Assembly: GCA_002336035.1 (NCBI GenBank)
Contig: DDED01000038.1
Location: forward strand, 1-5,102
Source of the DNA: Cellvibrionales bacterium UBA1963
GTDB taxonomy: Bacteria > Pseudomonadota > Gammaproteobacteria > Pseudomonadales > UBA7434
Direction of reading: 5' to 3'
Length of the DNA stretch: 5,102 nucleotides
A program made the translations under genes and the position numbers. Below are positions 1-4,519 of the stretch, in pieces. The notes below the pieces were generated by a model. It did not search any database. It worked only from the letters and a program-made list of their open reading frames with translations, and was not told the origin of the DNA. Positions within the stretch are counted from its first letter, which is position 1. Each line of letters starts with the position of its first letter.

Positions 1-19
1 CATTATTGGGAAGCAAAAA

Positions 20-268
20 ATGGTAACTATTCGATTATCAAGAGGCGGGTCTAAGAAGCGTCCTTTTTATCATGTTGTTGTTGCGGATAGCCGCAGAGCA
101 AGAGATGGCCGTTTTATAGAGCAAATTGGTTTTTTTAATCCGATCGCACGGGGTCAAGAAGAGCGTCTTCGTATTCAGCTTGACAGAATCGATCATTGGG
201 TCGGATTAGGTGCTCAGTTATCTGATCGCGTTTCAGCATTAGCAAAGCAAGCAAAAGCAGCCGCTTAG
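20..268 (+). CDS. rpsP: 30S ribosomal protein S16
   Basis: Structural protein of the small ribosomal subunit that binds 16S rRNA and is needed for 30S assembly. The 82-residue product has the usual bacterial S16 length. Its N-terminal half is the S16 signature: MVTIRLSRGG at 1-10, KKRPFYHVVVADSR at 12-25 and GRFIEQIGFFNP at 30-41. The C-terminal part (about 48-82) is more variable, with a lysine/alanine-rich tail. The ATG is preceded by a purine-rich GGGAAG at 8-13, 6 bases upstream, and the protein starts exactly where S16 proteins normally do. It is the first gene of the rpsP-rimM-trmD-rplS operon. Its promoter must lie upstream of the window, because only 19 bases precede it. The gap to rimM is 80 bases and may be folded. 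Identification is secure. Confidence 0.98.
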   Translation: MVTIRLSRGGSKKRPFYHVVVADSRRARDGRFIEQIGFFNPIARGQEERLRIQLDRIDHWVGLGAQLSDRVSALAKQAKAAA

Positions 269-276
269 TTCGATTA

Positions 277-328
277 AATGAGTTTTGATCAGCGTTATTT
301 CGGTACGCTAATCCTAATTGGCCTCATT
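277..328 (+). promoter_or_regulatory. possible folded element in the rpsP-rimM intergenic RNA
   Basis: The 80-base gap between rpsP and rimM can form nested helices. The outer pairing is AATGAG (277-282) with CTCATT (323-328). The inner hairpin pairs 287-295 with 305-313, 8 of 9 positions (one C-A mismatch) around a 9-base loop. No T-run follows, so it does not look like a terminator. It ends about 20 bases before the rimM ATG, which has only a weak ribosome binding site (GAGT at 337-340). It may attenuate transcription or translation of rimM/trmD relative to rpsP, or mark an mRNA processing site. The pairings are seen; the role is inference. Confidence 0.3.
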
Positions 329-348
329 AACTGGTTGAGTAGCTTATT

Positions 349-894
349 ATGTTAGAGCAGAACTTAGTCACAGTGGGAAAAATTAGCGCTGTTTTTGGAA
401 TAAAAGGTTGGTTGAAGGTTTACTCCTATACTGACCCGATAGAGAATTTATTATCGTATGATCGTTTTTGGCTTGAAAAAGATGGCCAACTGCAAACGGT
501 CAACATTGATGCAGCCAAACGGCACGGTGATGGCCTAATTATCCATATTGAGTCGGTTGATGATCGAGATAAGGCCAAAGAGTATACTCGCTGGCAGATT
601 AAAATAGCGATTGAGCAAATGCCCTCCTTAGGCGATGGGGAATATTATTGGCATCAGTTGCAAGGTTTGTCAGTTTATTTACACAATAAGCAAGGCAAGC
701 CACCGATTTTACTAGGGAAAATAGATTATTTGTTAGAGACTGGGGCCAATGACGTATTGGTGATCAAGTCGAACCATAAGTCAGCCGTCAATAGCGCTCA
801 GGAAATATTAATTCCTTATTTGCCCGGTGACGTTGTCATGTCAACCGATATCGAGGCAGGTACAATGCTGGTTGATTGGCAAATTGACGAGTAA
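349..894 (+). CDS. rimM: 16S rRNA processing / 30S maturation factor RimM
   Basis: Assembly factor that binds S19 and the 16S rRNA 3' domain to help mature the 30S head; cytoplasmic. The 181-residue product has the two-domain RimM layout. The N-terminal RimM domain (about 6-90) carries VGKISAVFGIKGWLKVYS at 9-26. The C-terminal PRC-barrel domain (about 95-178) opens with YYWHQLQGL at 99-107; its adjacent tyrosines correspond to the pair implicated in 30S binding in E. coli RimM. The domain continues with ETGANDVLVI at 130-139 and LIPYLP at 154-159, and ends near the conserved VDW at 175-177. The ATG has no strong Shine-Dalgarno sequence, only GAGT at 337-340, fitting the low expression of RimM relative to its ribosomal-protein operon partners. 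The gap to trmD is 27 bases. Identification is secure. Confidence 0.97.
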   Translation: MLEQNLVTVGKISAVFGIKGWLKVYSYTDPIENLLSYDRFWLEKDGQLQTVNIDAAKRHGDGLIIHIESVDDRDKAKEYTRWQIKIAIEQMPSLGDGEYYWHQLQGLSVYLHNKQGKPPILLGKIDYLLETGANDVLVIKSNHKSAVNSAQEILIPYLPGDVVMSTDIEAGTMLVDWQIDE

Positions 895-921
895 ATCGTT
901 GATTGGAAGAGAGGCCGCGTT

Positions 922-1656
922 ATGCAAGTCAATGTTATAACGCTGTTCCCAGATATGTTTAAGGCCCTGTCTGCCTCTGGGATAACCGCCCGCGCTATTG
1001 CGCAAGGCTTGTTATCTTTAGAGACCGTTAATCCTAGGGATTTTGCTGAAGACCGGCATCAAAGTGTTGACGATCGCCCCTACGGTGGTGGTCCAGGTAT
1101 GGTGATGACCGTACCGCCGTTAAGTAAGGCAATAGGTGCAGCAAAATCCAGTATGGATCTGGTGAATAAAGCCGCACCTAAAGTGATTTATATGTCGCCG
1201 CAGGGCAAACCGATAAATCAAAAGAGAATAAATGAACTCGCACAACAGGACAGTTTAATTGTTCTTTGTGGTCGTTACGAAGGAATAGATGAGCGTTTAA
1301 TCGACGCCGAAGTTGACGAGGAATTATCACTAGGTGATTATGTAATTAGCGGTGGTGAGCTTGCTGCAATGGTATTACTTGACGCAATGATTAGGCAATT
1401 GCCTGGTGCTTTAGGTGACAATGAGTCGGCTAACCAAGATTCTTTTGCGAGCCGTCCTTTGTTGGATTGTCCGCATTATTCAAGGCCAGAAAAAGTAGCT
1501 GGCCATCAGGTCCCAGGCGTATTATTGAGTGGAGACCATGAGGCAATAAGGCGTTGGCGGCTTAAACAGTCGTTACTAAGGACCCGAGAACGCAGACCTG
1601 ATTTATTTATGCAATTGCAGTTGAGTCATGAAGAACTCGCATTGTTAGATGAGTAA
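922..1656 (+). CDS. trmD: tRNA (guanine-N1)-methyltransferase TrmD
   Basis: Transfers a methyl group from S-adenosylmethionine to N1 of G37 in tRNAs reading codons that start with C or G, preventing +1 frameshifting. It is an essential SPOUT-class, trefoil-knot enzyme that works as a homodimer. The 244 residues show VITLFPDMF at 5-13, DDRPYGGGPGMVM at 50-62, and the knot motifs LCGRYEGIDERLID at 115-128 and SLGDYVISGGE at 136-146. DSF at 173-175 contains the likely catalytic Asp173 (E. coli Asp169 equivalent), and Arg158 matches E. coli Arg154. The tRNA-binding C-terminal part has LDCPHYSRPE and GDHEAIRRWR. The N terminus MQVNVITLFP fixes the start, with AAGAGAGG at 907-914 seven bases upstream. 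No key residue is missing. Confidence 0.98.
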   Translation: MQVNVITLFPDMFKALSASGITARAIAQGLLSLETVNPRDFAEDRHQSVDDRPYGGGPGMVMTVPPLSKAIGAAKSSMDLVNKAAPKVIYMSPQGKPINQKRINELAQQDSLIVLCGRYEGIDERLIDAEVDEELSLGDYVISGGELAAMVLLDAMIRQLPGALGDNESANQDSFASRPLLDCPHYSRPEKVAGHQVPGVLLSGDHEAIRRWRLKQSLLRTRERRPDLFMQLQLSHEELALLDE

Positions 1657-1695
1657 GATTGATACCAAGTTAAAGATTATTTTAGAATATTTATT

Positions 1696-1722
1696 CATTG
1701 TCCGTAGCTAAACGGAACAATG
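1696..1722 (+). promoter_or_regulatory. hairpin in the trmD-rplS gap, just before the rplS ribosome binding site
   Basis: The transcript can form a 10-bp stem. CATTGT (1696-1701) pairs with ACAATG (1717-1722) and CCGT (1702-1705) with ACGG (1712-1715), leaving one bulged A (1716) and a 6-base loop (1706-1711). No T-run follows, so it is not an intrinsic terminator. It ends 5 bases before the AGGAG of rplS (1728-1732), leaving that site single-stranded. It could protect or process the rplS segment or modulate L19 synthesis. The stem is seen; the role is inference. Confidence 0.4.
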
Positions 1723-1738
1723 TCATTAGGAGTAAACT

Positions 1739-2098
1739 ATGAGTAACAGAAATAAATTGATTCAGGAAATTGACGCCGAGCAAACTTCAGCAAAATCGAT
1801 TCCTGATTTCTCTCCGGGTGATACTGTCGTGGTTCAGGTCAAAGTAAAAGACGGTGAGCGAGAGCGTTTACAGGCTTTTGAGGGCGTGGTTATTGCCAAG
1901 CGAAATCGAGGTATTAGTTCTGCGTTCACTGTTCGAAAAATCTCACACGGTGTCGGCGTTGAGCGAGCCTTTCAGACTTATAGTGCATTAGTTGACAGCA
2001 TCGAAGTTAAGCGTCGCGGCGATGTCCGGAGAGCGAAGCTTTACTATTTGCGAGAGTTGTCTGGAAAAGCTGCACGGATCAAAGAAAAGCTTTCTTAA
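1739..2098 (+). CDS. rplS: 50S ribosomal protein L19
   Basis: Large-subunit ribosomal protein located at the 30S-50S interface. The 119-residue length is normal for L19. Diagnostic stretches are FSPGDTVVVQVKVKDG at 24-39, RLQAFEGVVIAKRNRG at 43-58, SAFTVRKISHGVGVER at 61-76, and the C-terminal block VDSIEVKRRGDVRRAKLYYL followed by RELSGKAARIKEK. The start is supported by a strong AGGAG at 1728-1732, six bases before the ATG. This is the best ribosome binding site in the operon, as expected for an abundant protein. It is the last gene of the operon and is followed 13 bases later by a strong terminator. Identification is secure. Confidence 0.98.
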   Translation: MSNRNKLIQEIDAEQTSAKSIPDFSPGDTVVVQVKVKDGERERLQAFEGVVIAKRNRGISSAFTVRKISHGVGVERAFQTYSALVDSIEVKRRGDVRRAKLYYLRELSGKAARIKEKLS

Positions 2099-2111
2099 TG
2101 CCAGAAAGCCA

Positions 2112-2147
2112 CATAAAAAAAGCGACGCATGCGTCGCTTTTTTTATG
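2112..2147. terminator. intrinsic terminator of the trmD operon, potentially bidirectional
   Basis: A perfect 36-bp palindrome centred between 2129 and 2130. The GC-rich core is AGCGACGCA/TGCGTCGCT at 2121-2138, flanked by seven A on the left and seven T on the right (2138-2144). Folded RNA gives a long stem followed by a U-run, the classical Rho-independent form. The A-run on the other side means it could also stop minus-strand transcription. It lies 13 bases past the rplS stop codon. Confidence 0.93.
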
Positions 2148-2240
2148 GCTAGATATTTATAATTAATAGATAGCAATGACCCGACAGTCAGTTCACGGCT
2201 AGAATTGCAATGGAAAATTTATATTCATTAGCCATTATGT

Positions 2241-2263
2241 GTTGGCTTAATCGGAAAACCAAC
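2241..2263 (+). other. short hairpin in the leader before the DUF4345-type gene
   Basis: GTTGG (2241-2245) can pair with CCAAC (2259-2263) around a 13-base loop, 12 bases before the AGAGG ribosome binding site of the downstream gene. The surrounding stretch 2148-2286 is very AT-rich, including an AATT-type run at 2263-2274. It presumably also holds the gene's promoter, but the only box I see is a TATATT at 2220-2225 without a convincing -35 partner. No small gene is visible here. The stem is short and may be fortuitous. Confidence 0.2.
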
Positions 2264-2286
2264 TAATTAATTAATAGAGGTGTACG

Positions 2287-2649
2287 ATGGAAGCGATAAT
2301 TGCATTTTTGCCCAATATAGCCAGCGGTATTGTTATGTTGATTGGTTTGATTTGTTTTTTTAAGCCACAAATTATCATGGACTCTTGTGGCATCAACATG
2401 ACGAATAACATGGCGTTATCCGAAGTGCGAGGTGTCTTTGGTGGTTTAAATATAGGCAGTGCGGCGGCTGCATTTATTTACGCTGACCCCATGGTTTATA
2501 CAACCATTGGTATGGCGTGGTCAGTGGTTGCTTTGGCGCGATTTTATTCAATGGCGGTTGATGGAAGCACCTTAAAAGAGTCCATTGCCCCGATTATTTT
2601 GGACGGATCGATAGCGCTGATGTATTTGAGTGCGACGCCTCTTTTATAG
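2287..2649 (+). CDS. small integral membrane protein, DUF4345-like
   Basis: A 120-residue protein predicted to sit in the inner membrane with about four helices: roughly 4-25, 48-66, 69-90 and 100-117. It resembles the DUF4345 family by the conserved block SEVRGVFGGLNIGSA at 45-59 (charged E46/R48 followed by a glycine-rich helix) and by the R85...D92-G93 motif after the third helix. The length is about right for the family. No enzymatic function is established, and I see no cofactor motif. The start is supported by AGAGG at 2276-2280, six bases before the ATG. It is monocistronic, lying between the trmD operon terminator and a terminator shared with the convergent barrel gene. Family assignment is from motif memory; function is unknown. 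Confidence 0.8.
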   Translation: MEAIIAFLPNIASGIVMLIGLICFFKPQIIMDSCGINMTNNMALSEVRGVFGGLNIGSAAAAFIYADPMVYTTIGMAWSVVALARFYSMAVDGSTLKESIAPIILDGSIALMYLSATPLL

Positions 2650-2684
2650 GCAACACGGTACATATTTGAAGAAATAAAGACTAT

Positions 2685-2724
2685 AAAAAGCCAGCAAGTC
2701 ATTTAATTTGATTGCTGGCTTTTT
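2685..2724. terminator. bidirectional intrinsic terminator between convergent genes
   Basis: A 13-bp perfect stem pairs 2685-2697 with 2712-2724 (GCCAGCAA with TTGCTGGC, plus five A opposite five T), around a 14-base loop. With A-runs on one side and T-runs on the other it can terminate the + strand gene ending at 2649 and the minus-strand gene ending at 2742. The convergent arrangement makes both uses likely. Confidence 0.9.
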
Positions 2725-2741
2725 GCTGTTAGGGCTTCTTA

Positions 2742-3773
2742 TTAAAGGGTAAATTGATACCCAATGGTAAGCATATCCTGCATTTCCATTTGAATACCAT
2801 TAGCGTCCTGGTCAATTGTAGTGGTGTATTCAATGCCGATTTGATGGCCACTCTGTTCAGGTTTGTTTCCTAATAAAGTCATACTTACAGAGAAATCAAG
2901 CCGCTCTCCACCAAAGTTTTTTGCTTTAGCTGATGGCAGCATAAGAGTGTTGATTTTATCATCTTGCCCATCAATTTTTTCGCTGTCGGTGAAGGTCAGC
3001 CTTACTCCTGTGGCTAGCCAATTGTTAATTCGATAGCTCGCCCAAGAACTAATGAAAAGCTGGTTGCCTAATGTATAGCCGTGATTATTATCATCCAACC
3101 GAAAAACGCCTTTAATTTGGCTGCCCCATTTGCTGTGGTCCGATTTTCCGTTGTACGTGATACCCGGTTCCAAATCATAAGTCCCACTGCCCAGTTGCAT
3201 TGGATACGCTAAGCGTTTATTGCCCATGTTGGGCAAATTGTCTGATTGGGTGATGCTGCCAGTAGGTAGACTAAGCCCTAAGTTAAGGTGGAATTGAGTG
3301 TCCTGAGATTCAAATAGGCTGATCAAGGCTGATATTTTGGTATCACTCCAGCCCGAACTATTGGTGCTAAAAACGGTCCCATTGCTCTTCATGGCGAGGT
3401 CCATGTCTTTGTTTAAGTAGCTGACCATCAGCATTAAGGTTAATTGATCACTAGGGGCATACATAACGCCCAACATGTCCATTGTTGTTTTCATTTCAAG
3501 CGGTGTAACCATGTAGCCTGAGTCAAATACATCTTTTTTTGAAATGCGGTCTCTCCCTTGCACATTATCTTCCATGGTCATAGTCATGTGACGGTAAGAA
3601 AACATCCACTCACCCTGTTTGTGCATGTGATCGCCCATAACACCAATTGGCGCATGTTGGCTAACATATTTGTGCATTGTATTAGCCATGCTGGCATCGC
3701 TGAGTAGCAATGCCAGCACTAAGAGTGGTAAGAGGCGTACGGGTTGACGTACACGAGTAAGTAAGTAGGGCAT
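2742..3773 (-). CDS. methionine/histidine-rich outer-membrane beta-barrel protein (transporter-like)
   Basis: A 343-residue exported protein. Residues 1-30 form a Sec signal peptide: arginines at 7, 9 and 13, a leucine-rich core at 14-24, and cleavage likely after S-M-A at 28-30. The mature protein alternates polar and hydrophobic residues as in a beta-barrel and ends in YQFTL, close to a C-terminal assembly signal. It resembles proteins annotated as 'transporter' in the Phenol_MetA_deg-like outer-membrane group, recognised by HAPIGVMGDHMH at 40-51, GEWMFSYRHM at 54-63, MYAPSDQLTLM at 104-114, LGLSLPTGSI and YPMQLGSGTYDLEPG. The N-terminal 100 mature residues hold 16 Met and 5 His, clustered as in soft-metal ligands, so copper or silver handling is a reasonable inference, not a demonstrated one. 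The start has AGGAG six bases upstream (3780-3784, minus strand). The substrate is unknown. Confidence 0.85.
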   Translation of the reverse strand: MPYLLTRVRQPVRLLPLLVLALLLSDASMANTMHKYVSQHAPIGVMGDHMHKQGEWMFSYRHMTMTMEDNVQGRDRISKKDVFDSGYMVTPLEMKTTMDMLGVMYAPSDQLTLMLMVSYLNKDMDLAMKSNGTVFSTNSSGWSDTKISALISLFESQDTQFHLNLGLSLPTGSITQSDNLPNMGNKRLAYPMQLGSGTYDLEPGITYNGKSDHSKWGSQIKGVFRLDDNNHGYTLGNQLFISSWASYRINNWLATGVRLTFTDSEKIDGQDDKINTLMLPSAKAKNFGGERLDFSVSMTLLGNKPEQSGHQIGIEYTTTIDQDANGIQMEMQDMLTIGYQFTL

Positions 3774-3796
3774 AAAAAACTCCTATAAAGCGATGC

Positions 3797-3819
3797 GTTT
3801 AAAGGGGGGTACTTTAAAC
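3797..3819. promoter_or_regulatory. inverted repeat around a G6 tract, candidate CsoR/RcnR/FrmR-type operator
   Basis: GTTTAAAG (3797-3804) and CTTTAAAC (3812-3819) are perfect 8-bp inverted arms separated by 7 bases, with six consecutive G at 3804-3809. AT-rich inverted arms flanking a G/C tract are the hallmark of operators for CsoR/RcnR/FrmR-family repressors, which sense copper, nickel/cobalt or formaldehyde. The dyad overlaps the predicted -10 box and transcription start of the minus-strand barrel gene, where a repressor would act. In RNA it could instead form a leader hairpin. The dyad is seen; the regulator is inferred. Confidence 0.5.
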
Positions 3820-3838
3820 TTTGCTGAATTAAAAACAA
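3811..3838 (-). promoter_or_regulatory. candidate sigma-70 promoter of the barrel gene
   Basis: On the minus strand, TTGTTT (3838-3833) and TAAAGT (3816-3811) are spaced by 16 bases, giving 3/6 and 4/6 matches to the consensus boxes. Transcription would start near 3804, about 30 bases before the ATG at 3773. Weak boxes fit a regulated promoter, and candidate operators lie on both sides. Confidence 0.35.
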
Positions 3839-3856
3839 TGCGACATAATGTCGCAT
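3838..3856. promoter_or_regulatory. 19-bp near-gapless palindrome, candidate operator
   Basis: ATGCGACAT (3838-3846) and ATGTCGCAT (3848-3856) are perfect 9-bp inverted arms around a single central A. It touches the upstream edge of the candidate -35 box of the barrel gene and lies about 70 bases upstream of the promoter of the divergent gene pair. No T-run follows on either strand, so it is not a terminator. Size and symmetry suit a dimeric helix-turn-helix regulator such as a TetR- or GntR-type protein. I do not recognise the sequence as a known box. Confidence 0.5.
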
Positions 3857-3927
3857 AAAATTCAATTCACAAGGCGCCAATTGTGATCAAAAGACTAAAA
3901 AAATAGTGTTTAATGCGTTTATTAAGG

Positions 3928-3956
3928 TTGACGCTCTAATCGTAAAATATCATTAT
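3928..3956 (+). promoter_or_regulatory. sigma-70 promoter of the DUF4177 gene pair
   Basis: TTGACG (3928-3933) is a 5/6 match to the -35 consensus and CATTAT (3951-3956) a 4/6 match to the -10, with the ideal 17-base spacing. Transcription would begin near 3963, giving a leader of about 65 bases before the GTG start at 4028. Confidence 0.55.
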
Positions 3957-4017
3957 AGAAAGCGTGATTAGTCGTTTGTTGTTTAGCATAAGCATTTTTA
4001 TGGCCGTGTTGTGTATG

Positions 4018-4025
4018 AGGAGAGG
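4018..4025 (+). promoter_or_regulatory. ribosome binding site that sets the GTG start of the DUF4177 gene
   Basis: AGGAGAGG is a strong Shine-Dalgarno sequence. From its AGGAG part it stands 5 bases before the GTG at 4028-4030. An ATG at 4026-4028 overlaps the GTG but opens a different frame that stops after five codons. An in-frame TGA at 4016-4018 rules out any earlier start, so GTG is the only sensible one. Confidence 0.75.
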
Positions 4026-4027
4026 AT

Positions 4028-4237
4028 GTGGAGTATAAGGTAGTCATTTATCAAGAGGGCATGCTGGGTTCTTTGTTGCTCGGCGGTTCAAAAGTTGACC
4101 CTGTTCGGTTTGGTGATTTTTTGAATGTTCAAGCTGAACAAGGGTGGCGGGTGCAAACGATGGAAAAAGACATTCGTCGTATGTTACTTTTTTTTAAGCG
4201 TGAGGCGTATGTCGTTGTGATGGGGAGAGAAGGATGA
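4028..4237 (+). CDS. DUF4177 domain protein
   Basis: A 69-residue soluble protein with no signal peptide or membrane helix. It fits the DUF4177 pattern: a first strand EYKVVIY at 2-8, a helix with FLNVQAEQGW at 31-40 (the LN...GW core of the family), and a final strand AYVVVMGR at 60-67. Between them is a conserved-looking basic stretch, MEKDIRRMLLFFKRE at 45-59. The family's function is not established, and I see no catalytic motif. Translation starts at GTG behind a strong ribosome binding site. The stop codon overlaps the start of the next gene by four bases, so the two are probably translationally coupled and may act together. Identity as DUF4177 is likely; function is unknown. Confidence 0.85.
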   Translation: MEYKVVIYQEGMLGSLLLGGSKVDPVRFGDFLNVQAEQGWRVQTMEKDIRRMLLFFKREAYVVVMGREG

Positions 4238-4446
4238 AAATAGCGTATATCAGTTGTTTGGTTATGTTTGCATTGGCAGCCATAGTCACGATCTTACAAA
4301 TGTGGCTGGAGTTTATGGCTTGGGATATCTACTTAAAAGTGATTGCCACGCTGGGTCTATTATTTTTAGTTATATTAGGTACAGCATTAGCGCGACGTGA
4401 GTATTTATCGGATAGCAAATTACGCAATGAAGGGTATATCGACTAA
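4234..4446 (+). CDS. small protein with two membrane helices, unknown function
   Basis: A 70-residue protein I do not recognise by family. It has two hydrophobic segments, roughly 4-28 and 33-52, joined by a very short turn containing EFMAWD, and a charged C-terminal tail (ARREYLSDSKLRNEGYID) that is probably cytoplasmic. It would form a small inner-membrane hairpin. Its ATG overlaps the TGA of the DUF4177 gene in an ATGA arrangement, with GGGGAGAGAAGG just upstream inside that gene, so translation is likely coupled. The pairing suggests the DUF4177 protein may be recruited to the membrane by this partner; this is inference. No terminator follows, so readthrough towards xerD is possible. Confidence 0.75.
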   Translation: MKIAYISCLVMFALAAIVTILQMWLEFMAWDIYLKVIATLGLLFLVILGTALARREYLSDSKLRNEGYID

Positions 4447-4519
4447 GATGAATTGATCTTCAACGCCTATTGCGTCGTGTGAGCTTGATCAAAACAATAC
4501 TTTATTGAGGTAACTGTTG

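Noticed and set aside
1988..2176. 62-codon minus-strand open frame across the end of rplS and its terminator
   Set aside because: It is antisense to a conserved ribosomal gene, reads through the terminator palindrome, has no recognisable protein features and no convincing ribosome binding site.
3867..3890. TCACAA...TTGTGATCAA resembling a CRP or FNR site
   Set aside because: The half-sites are in the everted order for CRP and lack the second TTGAT half for FNR, so neither consensus is met.
3793..3921. Direct repeat ATGCGTTTA at 3793-3801 and 3913-3921
   Set aside because: A single 9-base repeat in an AT-rich spacer, spaced 120 bases apart, with no matching symmetry or promoter position; probably chance.
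3935..3972. CTAATC...GATTAG and ACGCT...AGCGT complementary pieces flanking the + strand promoter
   Set aside because: The two pieces are in an order that prevents one continuous stem; each alone is too short to claim an operator.
4000..4038. 12-codon open frame starting at ATG 4000 and overlapping the DUF4177 start, possible leader peptide
   Set aside because: There is no ribosome binding site before it, no runs of a single amino-acid codon as in attenuators, and its length is expected by chance.
4445..4492. Possible terminator between the two-helix protein gene and xerD (TTGATC 4453-4458 with GATCAA 4487-4492, and AAGAT/ATCTT at 4445-4460)
   Set aside because: The stems are short and AT-rich, the interior does not pair well, and no T-run follows, so termination is not supported.
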